Assembly: GCA_964615975.1 (NCBI GenBank)
Contig: CAZTTH010000007.1
Span: 42,279-106,278, forward strand
Origin: CAZTTH01 sp964615975
GTDB lineage: Bacteria > Verrucomicrobiota > Lentisphaeria > JABSQK01 > JAJFLO01
Length of the DNA stretch: 64,000 bases
Direction: 5' to 3'
Under the pieces are notes generated by a model, which worked only from the letters and a program-made list of their open reading frames with translations, was not told where the DNA came from and searched no databases. A program made the position numbers and the translations under genes. The first letter of the stretch is position 1, and each line of letters starts with the position of its first letter. Below, in pieces: positions 18,622 through 28,595 of the stretch.

Positions 18622-21600
18622 ATGGGACTAACGCTATATGTCAGCAATCAATTGGAAGTATTGTTGGATCTATTGGCAAGGACGATCAAGGAGGATCCGC
18701 TTCCTCCGTTAGTCCCTGAGATTGTGGTGTCGCCAAGTCAGGGGATGGAGCGCTGGCTCAACCTGCGGCTGGCAGAACATCATGGGATTGCCGGCAACTA
18801 TCTTTATCTCTTTCCGCATCAACTTTTCGAGCATATTGTCCAGTGGTGTCTGGGCGACAATCAGACTTCACCATCCTTTACCGCGTCGCGCATGAAATGG
18901 CAATTAATGAAACTATTGCCAAACTGCTTGAATGATCCTGAATTTTCTTCGATTGCTCATTATATCGGCTTTGACCCACGGGAGGAAGGTGAACGCCGTT
19001 ATCATCTGGCGGGTCAAATTGCCGGTGTTTATGATCAATATTTAACTTATCGCCCGGAAATAATTCTGGAATGGGGGCAATCTGATTGCATTCAAGAATG
19101 GCAGGGACGGCTCTGGCAACTGTTGCTGGAAGTCCTTGAGGGCTATTCATGTCCGATTAACATGATGCGGTTAACAGACTGGTCTAAGAACATTGAAAGC
19201 ACCGCGATAAAAGGGTTACCAGAGCGAATTTCGCTGTTTGGCATTAGCGCCATGCCTCCAATCTTCATACAGGCGGTAAAATTAATCTCCCAGATAATCC
19301 CCGTTCATTATTATCTTTTGAATCCAGGCCGCTATTATTGGGGAGATATGCTTTCGCGCCGAGAACAGCAGCGTGTTTTGCGTAAGTCAAAGAGTCAGCA
19401 CATCGACTATGCCGATCACCATCTGGAAGAACACCATCCCCTGCTGGTTTCCTGGGGTGAACAATGGCGGGATTACATCGATCTGGTAATTGAAACCCTA
19501 GACGACTCCATGCGGGAACATTTTATTGTTCCCAATCCGAATTCAATGCTGCATGTGATTCAAGGAGAAATTTTGACATTGTTTGAAGTCGAAAGCAGTA
19601 CGATTCAATGCGATGCAAGCGTTGCTATTTCCGGGGATGAGAGCATTAAAATACACCGCTGTTATTCGCCCCGGCGTGAGGTTGAGGCGCTACATGACAA
19701 TCTCTTGCGGTTCTTCTCTCTCCATCAAGATCTAACACCACGGGATATCATTGTCATGTGTCCGGATATCAACGAATATTCGACGATTATTGAAGCGGTA
19801 TTCGAAAATCCCGAAGAGCCGGGGAGGAACATTCCTTATTCGCTTGCTGATCGGCGGATGCGCCAACAATCGTCCGCGGTGAATGCGTTTCTTTCCATAT
19901 TGGATATGGCGGCGGGAAGGGTCACGGGGCCGGCAATTGTCAACCTTTTAGGAATCACCCGTTTACAGGATAAATTTTGCATCAAGCCAGGCGAATTGGA
20001 GATGGTACAAAAATGGTTAAATGAGACGAATATACGTTGTGAGGTTAAGCCACATCATGACTATCATGACCATTCTTGGGAGGCGGGATTGAAGCGCATA
20101 CTATTGGGTTATGCCATGGGAGACGCTGACGAGGAACTGGTGCAAGGGATATTGCCGTATTCCCGGGTTAATGAAAATCAATGGGGTTTGTTTGATCGGT
20201 TGCTGCATTTTGTCGAGAAGTTATTTGACTTCATACAAATCATCGATCACGATCATGGTTTGGATGAATGGAGCCGGATATTGAGTGCCATTGTCGAAGA
20301 CTTTCTGGTGATTCCGCATCAACCTGATCCTGACTGTATTTTTTTGCAACGAGTCATCGGTGAACTTGCTGTGCTGATGGCTGAATGTGAATTTAATGAA
20401 GCAGTGTCATTCTCCGTGATTCATGCTGAGATTAGTACTTCTTTGGAAACCGCGCCTCAATCCACTGGATTCATGACTGGCGGCGTGACTTTTTGCCGAT
20501 TATTGCCGATGCGGAATGTGCCCTTTCGTGTCGTGTATTTATTGGGGATGAATGAGGGGATATTTCCGCGGCAGGATGCCGTCCCCAGTTTTAATCTGAT
20601 TAGCCGATATCCGCGCCCGGGAGATCGGAGTAAAAGGGGCGATGATCGTCAAATCTTCCTTGAAGCATTATTGTCTGCCCGGCAATATTTCATTATCAGC
20701 TACATTGGTTGGAGTTGTAAGGATAACAATGAATTGCCGCCGTCCATCGTTGTCAGTGAACTGCTTGATTATATAAATGATCGGGCAGGGNNNNNNNNNN
20801 NNNNNNNNNNNNNNNNNNNNNNNNNNNNNNNNNNNNNNNNNNNNNNNNNNNNNNNNNNNNNNNNNNNNNNNNNNNNNNNNNNNNNNNNNNGAACGAACGA
20901 TCTCGATCACGGATTTTTGCCGGTCCTGTGAAAATCCCGCGCGTGGGTTTCTCCTCCAACGCTGTCAGGTAAATCTTGATATTCATCGGCACACATTGGC
21001 GGAACGTGAACCTTTTCTCTTGCAAGGTTTGGCGGGTTATGCGTTGAAACAGGATTTACTGAAAAGAATCACCGCCCTGGATGAGAAGGAAGCCGATTGG
21101 CTGGAGATTTATCAAGCTACAGGGTGGTTGCCTCACGGTAATATCGGGGTACAACAATATCGTTCGGTTGAGCGTTCAATCAATGATTTGTCTGCCTTGG
21201 TTTCCACGCGACTGGGAAGGCGGACACATAGGATAGTTGAGGTGGCATTAACAATTGCCGGATACCAGATCAACGGACGAATTGAGGGGATTTATGAGGA
21301 TCGCTTGGTCCATGTGGTAGCGACTGGAATTAAGGGCAAATATTTGTTGCGCTTATGGTTGCAGCAGTTGTTGCTCAAGGAAAATGGTACCGCAATTAGT
21401 GGCAGTGAATTGATTTATCTTGATGACGGAAAGACTAAAAGTTGTCTCTTGCATGTGCCGGAAACCAGCATGTTTTTACTCACTGACCTGGTGCATTTGT
21501 ACGAAGAAATTTTGTCCCGGCCAGTTCCATTTTTTCCTGAATGCGCCCTTGCTTATGTAAAAAAATACCATGAGACCGGAGATTCATTGATAGCGTTAAA

Positions 21601-21778
21601 AGCGGCGCGCAAAGTATGGCAGCAGACATTTTCGTCAGGTGAAGGATATTCCAGCGCAGAAAGCGATGACATTTGGATGGAACGATGTTTTCGCGGGCTT
21701 GACCCGATAAACGATGAATTTGCGTGTCTTGCCGAGCGGATTATGGGACCGCTATGGTCGGCGATTACCCAAAAATAA
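18622..21778 (+). CDS. recC: Exodeoxyribonuclease V subunit gamma RecC (interrupted by an assembly gap)
   Basis: RecC is the scaffold and Chi-scanning subunit of RecBCD, which processes double-strand DNA ends for homologous recombination. The N-terminus LYVSNQLEVLLDLLA and the stretch SQGMERWLNLRLAEHHGIAG are typical, as are VVYLLGMNEGIFPR and the GDRSKRGDDRQIFLEALLSA region. After the N run the protein resumes at ITDFCRSCENPARGFLLQR and keeps the RecC-specific ESDDIWMERCFRGLDP near the end. About 723 residues precede the gap and 295 follow it. The two halves are in different frames relative to the 100 N, so the true gap is a multiple of three; the missing segment of known RecC proteins suggests roughly 200 bases. 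The ATG at 18622 is preferred over the upstream TTG at 18601 because the conserved region starts there. No recB or recD lies next to it. Confidence 0.9.
20791..20890. other. Assembly gap (100 N) inside recC
   Basis: The codon before the gap ends exactly at 20790 and the first codon after it starts at 20891 in another frame relative to 100 N. An intact recC therefore needs a missing length divisible by three, showing that 100 is a placeholder. Confidence 0.95.
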
Positions 21779-21959
21779 GGATTACGGGTTAATGGTTCTG
21801 TTTAGCGATGGAATCAAATGTAGACTGCACGCAGTCGAAGTTCTCAAACGCCGTTCCTCCATTCAGACAAGAAATCGGGTAATTTGCCGCAACAACTGGT
21901 TCGAGTCCTATTTATATTTATGATCCCAGCAAATCAGAGGGTATGGATTTTTACTAGCG

Positions 21960-23066
21960 TCACAAGAGTTCACGGGCCACATAGTCAGCGAAGATTAAAT
22001 TCATCGCTGCAATATAAAGGCGGCCATCGGAGTAGATCAATATTCCCTGGTCGATCAGGGATGTTAAGGACTCCGCGCGCAGTTCGAAGTAGTCAAATCC
22101 AGTCACTTGTTGAAAATGTGATTGCTCCCAACCCGTTGTCGTGCGCAGACCGGTGCCGAGAATTTCGGCGGCCCGTTGTTCTCGGGGAAGATAGTCTTTT
22201 TCAGGCGCGTGGCCATTAAGCCAGAGGGTGATGTCTTCCGGATTGGTCCACCGCGTTTCACCATCAAAATAACACGCCGCCGGCCCCACTCCCATGAATG
22301 CTTTGCCACGCCAGATTTCGAGGTTGTGCCGGCATGCGAAGCTGGCTCCGCGGGAAAAATTGGATACCTCATAACGTTGCAGGGCGCAGGATTTTCCCAT
22401 GATGTCACCGGCAGTTTCCCACATTGCCGCCACCATGTCGTCATCGCCTTCGGTCATGCCGCGCTCTGCCAATGGAGTCCCTGCTTCGATCATCAATGAG
22501 TAGGTAGAGACATGGGGTGGATTAAACGTGGCGATGGTGATTAAATCCTGTTCCCATTCTGCCATGGTTTGGCCGGGAACACCATAGATCAGGTCACAGT
22601 TGAAGTTGGTGACCTTTTGCGATTTCAGTGCTTCCAGAGCGAGTGGAATCCGCTCAACATTGCCACGACGACCGATGAGATCACGGATCCGTGGGGAGAA
22701 ACTCTGGACTCCGATCGAAAAACGATTAACACCACCAGCTTGGAGAATGGCAATTTTTTCTTCAGTAATTGATGAAGGGTTGCCTTCAACAGTAAACTCG
22801 TAATCGGCTGCGAGCCGATAATATTCAGCGATTGACCGCATCAATTCGTGCAACTCATCCGGAGAAAACCAGGTGGGAGTACCGCCACCGATGAAGAGGG
22901 TTTCCAAAGGGTCACAGGATTCATGTTTTTCCCGCAATTCTTCATTTAATCTATCCAGATAGCGTCGTTTTAAGGCGCTGTCAGCCTTTTCCAGGGAATA
23001 GAAGGCGCAATAATCGCATTTCACAGCGCAGAATGGAATATGAATATATAAAGAACGGTATGGCAT
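21960..23066 (-). CDS. hemW: Radical SAM heme chaperone HemW
   Basis: HemW-family proteins (formerly called oxygen-independent coproporphyrinogen oxidase-like) bind heme and a 4Fe-4S cluster and deliver heme to membrane acceptors. The 368-residue protein begins with SLYIHIPFCAVKCDYCAF, giving the CxxxCxYC cluster motif near residue 12, then FIGGGTPTW, EGNPSS and GVQSFSPRIRDLIGR, all radical-SAM HemW signatures. The C-terminal HemW domain is present (RHNLEIWRGKAFMGVGPAA). It converges with recC. The presence of cytochrome c maturation genes elsewhere in the window fits a heme-handling role. True HemN is less likely because HemN has a longer N-terminal region. Confidence 0.9.
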   Translation of the reverse strand: MPYRSLYIHIPFCAVKCDYCAFYSLEKADSALKRRYLDRLNEELREKHESCDPLETLFIGGGTPTWFSPDELHELMRSIAEYYRLAADYEFTVEGNPSSITEEKIAILQAGGVNRFSIGVQSFSPRIRDLIGRRGNVERIPLALEALKSQKVTNFNCDLIYGVPGQTMAEWEQDLITIATFNPPHVSTYSLMIEAGTPLAERGMTEGDDDMVAAMWETAGDIMGKSCALQRYEVSNFSRGASFACRHNLEIWRGKAFMGVGPAACYFDGETRWTNPEDITLWLNGHAPEKDYLPREQRAAEILGTGLRTTTGWEQSHFQQVTGFDYFELRAESLTSLIDQGILIYSDGRLYIAAMNLIFADYVARELL

Positions 23067-23090
23067 TAGGAGGAATGTGTAAAGAATGTT

Positions 23091-23666
23091 TTACTTTCCA
23101 TCAATTCGTTGATTGGTGAGTTTGCTCATGACCAGCTCAAAGCATTCGGGACAATATCCGTGCGAAAAGTCAACATTAGATTTCTTACTAATGTACTCCT
23201 CTATGCGAGTCCAGGATTTCGAATCTTTGGGATTGGCATCGTCGATACGTATTTTTTTACAAACAGAGCAAATGGGGAGTAAGCCCTGAAAGGTCGATTG
23301 TATTTCAGATAATAGATAGGTTTGAGCGGTTAAGCTGGTTAGTACGAATATCGCGCCAATTAAAAATATAATTCCGACAAACAGCTCGCTTATCATGGCA
23401 AAATCAAATATGAATGATATCAACACCACAACATATCCGAGCAGGAAAAAAACGATCATTCCCCGATGTACAGATAAAAACCTTCTAATCCTGGGTTGAT
23501 GAGATTTGGGGATTAATGGTACCGAGGTAGTGAGCTCTTTACTTTTTTTGACGCAGACCAGCATAATAACAGCTCCTACAGCGATCAAGATACAGTTTAT
23601 AATATTCTGGGCAGTCAATCGGTCTGTTTCCTTATGGTCATGAATTGTAATGAGAGTGAAAATCAT
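23091..23666 (-). CDS. Small membrane protein with C-terminal zinc-ribbon-like CKKIR module
   Basis: 191 residues. Three hydrophobic segments (about residues 18-40, 70-95 and 98-120) form the N-terminal membrane part. The cytoplasmic tail has the module LLPICSVCKKIR...W..IEEYI followed by FSHGYCPEC, with four cysteines placed like a zinc ribbon. The same module is often found at the C-terminus of PAS-type sensors and response regulators, where its role is unknown. No kinase or cyclase domain is attached here. It lies 24 bases upstream of hemW on the same strand and may be co-transcribed. The start at MIFTLITIH was chosen as the first ATG. Confidence 0.65.
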   Translation of the reverse strand: MIFTLITIHDHKETDRLTAQNIINCILIAVGAVIMLVCVKKSKELTTSVPLIPKSHQPRIRRFLSVHRGMIVFFLLGYVVVLISFIFDFAMISELFVGIIFLIGAIFVLTSLTAQTYLLSEIQSTFQGLLPICSVCKKIRIDDANPKDSKSWTRIEEYISKKSNVDFSHGYCPECFELVMSKLTNQRIDGK

Positions 23667-23832
23667 TGAGATTATTGATAATCGGATTCCAGCAAAATAC
23701 TCATAATGTTTATGATAATATTTTTATATGCGATTAAATTGAATCTCGTGTTATCAGTTGTTTCATCCAGTAATAGGTATAACTACTCAATCTAGTTTCC
23801 AAGGATTTTCCTATCTATTTCTGTTCGTTTCA

Positions 23833-23851
23833 GACCGGGCCAGGCCTGGTC
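23833..23851. repeat. Small near-perfect palindrome in the 257-base gap before priA end
   Basis: GACCGGGCC-A-GGCCTGGTC pairs at 8 of 9 positions around one central base. It lies between priA and the downstream zinc-ribbon membrane protein gene and could act as a transcript end or a recombination hairpin; there is no T run. Confidence 0.35.
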
Positions 23852-23923
23852 CTGATGGGGTTGATTCCTGCGCATAATACGGCATACTGATACTTGATAC
23901 CAGTCTAAACCGCAGGATAAATA

Positions 23924-26152
23924 TTACCATAATGATTGCGGATCAATATCGACATTGAGGTAAAGTCCTTTGGCGGGACGGAATGCATTCAATAGAGGTT
24001 TTATTTGTTTAGTCAGCACTGGCATTGAGTCCGTTGTCAGTAAAATTTGGTAATGATACATTCCTCGTTTCTTGCTGATTGGACTGGGAACCGGTGGAGC
24101 GCATGCGGTTGTTTTCGGCAATGCTTTTGCCAACATATTATACATTTGTTCCGCTTCTGTTTGTACCATCATCTCATCTTCTCCCTTCAGAACGAGCAGG
24201 AGTAAACGCTTGCATGGCGGCAGATTTAATGCCAACCGATCCGGGATCTCCTGGTTATACAACATCGGGTAGTCGTATTGTATCGCGGCTGTGAGCACGG
24301 GATGAAATGGGGTATAGGTTTGAATAATTACATGCCCCGGAAGATCGCCGCGGCCGGCGCGTCCAGCCACTTGAACCAATAATTGAAAGGTGCGTTCCCC
24401 GGCGCGAAAATCCGGAAGATTCAGGGTCTGATCGGCGAATACGATGCCGACCAGGGTGACATTGGGGAAATGTAAACCCTTGGCGATCATCTGGGTGCCG
24501 ATCAGGATATTAATCTCACCGGCTCGGAAAGCCATCAATACATCCCGGTAGGAGTGTTTTCGGGTCATGGTATCCGAATCCATGCGCGCGACCCGCGCCT
24601 GGGGGAGGATCGATTTTATGGCATTTTCGATTTTTTCGGTGCCGATACCGCCATAACGAATATTTTTATCCGAACATTGCGGGCAGACTACCGGCGCGGA
24701 GCGCAATGCGCCACAGAGATGGCAAATGAGGCGTTCCTGCCGGCGGTGGTAGGTAAAGTTGCGGCTGCAGTCCAGGCATTGCGCCTGATAGCCGCATTGC
24801 AGACATTGCAGATGCGTGGCAAAACCACGGCGATTGAGAAACAGGATGGTTTGTTCATTGGCGGTCAATGTTGCTTTGATCATGGTAATTAATCGGCGTG
24901 ACAGGATTTGTGGCTGACCACAATCGGCCGCTTCCACCGCGAGATCGACAATTTCGATTGTCGGCATGATTTGTTGATCAATGCGCTCTTTAAGCTCAAT
25001 CAACGTATATTTCCCGATTTGCGTATTGTGATACGATTCCAATGCGGGAGTTGCTGTGCCAAGGATTACCGTACACGATTCAATTTTTCCCCTCATAACC
25101 GCCACATCGCGAGCTTGATAACGCGGTGTTTGATCCTGTTTGTAGCTGGTTTCATGTTCTTCATCGACGACGATCAAACCGAGATTGCGAAATGGCGCGA
25201 AGACTGCTGAGCGGGCGCCCACAACAATCTTGACTTTGCCTTCATTAACCTTGTTCCATTCACTGACTCGTTCCTTGTTGGAGAGATGGCTGTGAAGGAC
25301 ACTGACGTGTTCACCGAAACGTCCACGGAATCGTTCAATGGTTTGCGGGGTCAGGGAAATTTCCGGCACCAGGACTATCGCTTCCTGATTCGCTTCAATG
25401 CATCGCTGAATCGCCTGAAGGTACACTTCCGTTTTCCCGCTTCCAGTTACCCCCATCAATAGGAAGACATGGTTGATTTTTTCCTTAAGACGATCCTGAA
25501 TCATGTTCAGCGCTGCCAATTGTTCCGGATTCAATGTCAGGGGTGCGGTAGGGAGAATGTCTAATCCCGAAAACAGATCGATATCTTCCTGAGTTTCATC
25601 GATCCCGATGACTTCGCTTTTTAGTAGAGATTTAACCGCTGAATAGGAAATGCCCGTGCTCTTCACCCATTGGGTCAACGGTTGTGTGTGTGTTAAAACC
25701 AATTTTTTAATGGCAGCGGCTTGTTTGGGAGCTTTTTTTTCTTTTTCGAGGAGAATGTCTGCCAGGTTGATATTATCGATCAGGTGAACAATTTTTTGCG
25801 TATTATGACTATTTATATTGTTCCGCACCGCTGCCGGCAACATGGTTTTTATCGCTTGTTCCAAAGTACAGCAATAATAGTCGGCAATCCATTTTCCCAA
25901 GGTAATCAAGGCAGGCGGCAGCATTTCCTGATCGCCAATCACCGAATCAATGTCTTTTAGTGTATTTACAGCCGATGTATCCGTGAGGGCAATCACATAG
26001 CCTTTGCGCATGGCATGGTTGAATGAAATGCCAACCATCGAACCGATCCGCACCTGACCCCGCAACGATTCTGGAATGCGATAGTCAAAAGCGCGACCAA
26101 TAGACAGATCAACGACTATACGGGCAATGGTAGCAGAAGTGGGAGGGGTCAT
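23924..26152 (-). CDS. priA: Primosomal replication restart helicase PriA
   Basis: PriA binds stalled or recombined forks and reloads the replicative helicase. The 742-residue protein has the N-terminal 3'BD domain (DLSIGRAFDYRIPE), Walker A GVTGSGKTEVYL (about residue 234), the DEEH box, the helicase motif LGTATPALES, and the helicase-domain zinc-binding insertion with eight cysteines in CxxC pairs (CLQCGYQAQCLDC ... CHLCGA ... CPQC). The C-terminal domain ends in DIDPQSLW, as usual for the family. Length is normal. Together with recC it shows that the organism has RecBCD-type break processing and PriA-dependent restart. Confidence 0.96.
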   Translation of the reverse strand: MTPPTSATIARIVVDLSIGRAFDYRIPESLRGQVRIGSMVGISFNHAMRKGYVIALTDTSAVNTLKDIDSVIGDQEMLPPALITLGKWIADYYCCTLEQAIKTMLPAAVRNNINSHNTQKIVHLIDNINLADILLEKEKKAPKQAAAIKKLVLTHTQPLTQWVKSTGISYSAVKSLLKSEVIGIDETQEDIDLFSGLDILPTAPLTLNPEQLAALNMIQDRLKEKINHVFLLMGVTGSGKTEVYLQAIQRCIEANQEAIVLVPEISLTPQTIERFRGRFGEHVSVLHSHLSNKERVSEWNKVNEGKVKIVVGARSAVFAPFRNLGLIVVDEEHETSYKQDQTPRYQARDVAVMRGKIESCTVILGTATPALESYHNTQIGKYTLIELKERIDQQIMPTIEIVDLAVEAADCGQPQILSRRLITMIKATLTANEQTILFLNRRGFATHLQCLQCGYQAQCLDCSRNFTYHRRQERLICHLCGALRSAPVVCPQCSDKNIRYGGIGTEKIENAIKSILPQARVARMDSDTMTRKHSYRDVLMAFRAGEINILIGTQMIAKGLHFPNVTLVGIVFADQTLNLPDFRAGERTFQLLVQVAGRAGRGDLPGHVIIQTYTPFHPVLTAAIQYDYPMLYNQEIPDRLALNLPPCKRLLLLVLKGEDEMMVQTEAEQMYNMLAKALPKTTACAPPVPSPISKKRGMYHYQILLTTDSMPVLTKQIKPLLNAFRPAKGLYLNVDIDPQSLW

Positions 26153-26351
26153 CGGTGGTAGTTAATGGAATTGTTTTCTGATTGTTATGACATCGATCCC
26201 AGTGATTTATTCCATACGCTTCTTGTCATAATCATTTATTACAGGAATATTGGTAACCATAAACAAAAATCTAATCGAATTAAAACTGGCAAGTTTAGCG
26301 GATTGATTTTCCGGATAAAGATAGAAATAACACCATTACTGAATATAGCGA

Positions 26352-26753
26352 ATGAAATCATCTTCCCGTTTTACAAAAAACATCTCTTGGGTGAGTTTAC
26401 GCAAATTTGGCGCTGATCTAGCCCGTTTTTTTGTCCGTCGTGATAATTCATTGTTGTCAAAGGCAGGGGTTATAATGGCAGTTTTATATATCATCTCCCC
26501 GATTGACTTCATTCCCGATATCTTTCCGATCATTGGATGGTTGGATGATACACTGGTTGCGTTCTTGACTTATGTCTTTGTAACTTATAACGCGAATAAA
26601 CAACCGACCGGCAAAAAAAACGCTCCCGCGCCCAAGGATGATGTCATCACGGTCAGCGCCAGGGTCATTGATGATGAGCAGTTGTCGGGTAATTCACCGA
26701 AGTCCAGTAATTCTTTGACTCATAATGAGCTGAAACCTAATCAAAGAAGTTAA
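26352..26753 (+). CDS. YkvA-family (DUF1232) membrane protein
   Basis: 133 residues. The core VLYIISPIDFIPDIFPIIGW followed by LDDTLVAF is the DUF1232 signature: a short hairpin of two hydrophobic helices with conserved PxDxxPD. The charged tail after residue 90 is low-complexity. The molecular function of this family is not established. It sits between divergent priA and convergent ettA and has its own promoter region. The ATG at 26352 follows a weak ribosome binding site. Confidence 0.8.
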   Translation: MKSSSRFTKNISWVSLRKFGADLARFFVRRDNSLLSKAGVIMAVLYIISPIDFIPDIFPIIGWLDDTLVAFLTYVFVTYNANKQPTGKKNAPAPKDDVITVSARVIDDEQLSGNSPKSSNSLTHNELKPNQRS

Positions 26754-26823
26754 AAACGGATTGAAATCAGCTACTCTCATGATTCCGCGCGTGCCGTTAA
26801 ATTAACAATCGTTCCCAGGCGCT

Positions 26824-28497
26824 TTAACGGGTCAGATTTTGAAATTTACGCCGATGTGGGCGGTCCGCTTCTTGACCCAGGCGTTTATGGCGTTCCTCCT
26901 CGTAGTCGCTGAAATTACCGAGATAGAACTGTGCCTGACCTTCTTCATCGAATGCCAGAATATGAGTCGCCACCCGATCGAGGAACCAACGGTCATGGCT
27001 GACCACCAGGGCGCAGCCGGCGTATTCTTCAATGGATTCCTCCAAGGCCCGCAGGGTGTTGACATCCAAATCGTTAGTTGGCTCGTCGAGCATCAATACA
27101 TTGGCGCCGATCTTGAGCATTTTGGCAAGCAGGACGCGATTGCGTTCGCCGCCAGACAGGGTCTTGACTTTTTTCTGGTGCTCGGGACCAACGAAATTGA
27201 AACTGGCGACATAAGAACGTGAATTCACGCGGCGATTTCCCAGTGTAATCAGCTCTTGTTCATCCGAAATTTCCTCCCATACCGTCCGTTCACCATTCAG
27301 GGTTTCGCGTAATTGCTCGACATAGGCAAGCTTTACGGTCTGTCCGATGGTGATTGTGCCGGTATCAGGTTTTTCCAAGCCGGCGATGATCTTCAATAAT
27401 GTGGTTTTACCGGCGCCGTTGGGACCGATAATGCCGACGATACTGCCAGGCGGAATTGTGGCGGTAAGCTTTTCGAAGATAATGCGGTCGCCAAAAGATT
27501 TACTTAGATCCTTGCATTCAATGACCACATCGCCCAGGCGTGGTCCCGGAGGAATATAAATTTCCAATTCGTCCCGGCGTTTATCCGATTCCTGACTGAG
27601 TAGATTTTCATAGGCATTTATGCGGGCTTTCCCTTTGGCCTGCCGGGCTCGCGGGGCCATGTGAATCCAATCCAATTCCCGCTGCAGGGTTTTCTCTCTT
27701 TTTTTATTAGATTTCTCATCCATCGCCAACTGTCGCGATTTTTGCTCCAGCCAGGATGAATAATTGCCTTTCCAGGGAATGCCATAGCCGAACTCTAATT
27801 CCAGTATCCACCCCGCCACGTTGTCAAGAAAATAACGATCATGAGTAACCGCAATGACCGTTCCCTTATATTGCTTTAAATGGCGTTCAAGCCAGGCAAC
27901 CGATTCGGCGTCCAGATGGTTGGTGGGTTCATCGAGGAGCAGGATATCCGGTTCGGATAGAAGCAAGCGACAAAGCGCGACGCGCCGGCGCTCGCCGCCT
28001 GAAAGATTATCGACCACTGCCTCTGGAGGCGGACAACGCAGGGCGTCCATCGCCAGTTCAAGTTTGCTGTCGATATCCCAGGCATCGAGCCGTTCAATCT
28101 CATCCTGAACTCTGGCCTGTTCCGCCATCAATTTATCCATATCCGCGTTTTCATTGGCATATTCGAGGTTGATGGCATCGTAACGGGCAAGCAGATCCAT
28201 GATGGGTTGCACTCCTTCCTGAACGATGTCTTTCACCGTTCTGCCGGACTCCAGTTGCGGTTCCTGCTCGAACATCCCGACGGTATAACCGGTGGAAGGA
28301 ATGATCTCTCCAGTATAATCCTTATCTTTTCCCGCAATGATCCGCAACAACGTGCTTTTGCCAGAGCCATTCAGACCGATAACCCCGATCTTGGCGCCAT
28401 AATAAAATCCCAGGGTGATGTCCCGTAACACCGGTTTGACATTGGGAGGAAATACCCGTCCCACTTTGATCATCGAATAGATAATTTTTTCGCTCAT
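26824..28497 (-). CDS. ettA: ABC-F translation factor EttA
   Basis: Energy-dependent translational throttle protein: a soluble twin-ATPase that binds the ribosomal E site and gates the first peptide bond according to ATP/ADP level. The 557-residue protein has Walker A GLNGSGKST and GPNGAGKTT, ABC signatures LSGGERRRVALCRLLL and LSGGERNRVLLAK, and the inter-domain linker rich in Arg/Lys (DWIHMAPRARQAKGKARI) that marks EttA among ABC-F proteins. The start MSEKIIYSMIKVGRVFPP matches the family. The gene lies about 98 bases downstream of aspS on the same strand, so the two translation genes may share a transcript. Confidence 0.95.
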   Translation of the reverse strand: MSEKIIYSMIKVGRVFPPNVKPVLRDITLGFYYGAKIGVIGLNGSGKSTLLRIIAGKDKDYTGEIIPSTGYTVGMFEQEPQLESGRTVKDIVQEGVQPIMDLLARYDAINLEYANENADMDKLMAEQARVQDEIERLDAWDIDSKLELAMDALRCPPPEAVVDNLSGGERRRVALCRLLLSEPDILLLDEPTNHLDAESVAWLERHLKQYKGTVIAVTHDRYFLDNVAGWILELEFGYGIPWKGNYSSWLEQKSRQLAMDEKSNKKREKTLQRELDWIHMAPRARQAKGKARINAYENLLSQESDKRRDELEIYIPPGPRLGDVVIECKDLSKSFGDRIIFEKLTATIPPGSIVGIIGPNGAGKTTLLKIIAGLEKPDTGTITIGQTVKLAYVEQLRETLNGERTVWEEISDEQELITLGNRRVNSRSYVASFNFVGPEHQKKVKTLSGGERNRVLLAKMLKIGANVLMLDEPTNDLDVNTLRALEESIEEYAGCALVVSHDRWFLDRVATHILAFDEEGQAQFYLGNFSDYEEERHKRLGQEADRPHRRKFQNLTR

Positions 28498-28595
28498 GTA
28501 TTGCTTTGCTCCAGTTATTTTTTAATTTCGTCGAGAACATTTTAGTAACTCCTCTCGCCGAAACTAACAAAAATTAATTGAAATATCACACTTTA

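Noticed and set aside
21896..21912. tRNA-like T-loop (GGTTCGAGTCC) between recC and hemW
   Set aside because: Only two stem pairs form and no cloverleaf can be built.
24554..24892. 112-codon plus-strand frame inside priA
   Set aside because: It is antisense to the conserved zinc-binding and helicase motifs of PriA, which show the minus strand is the coding one.
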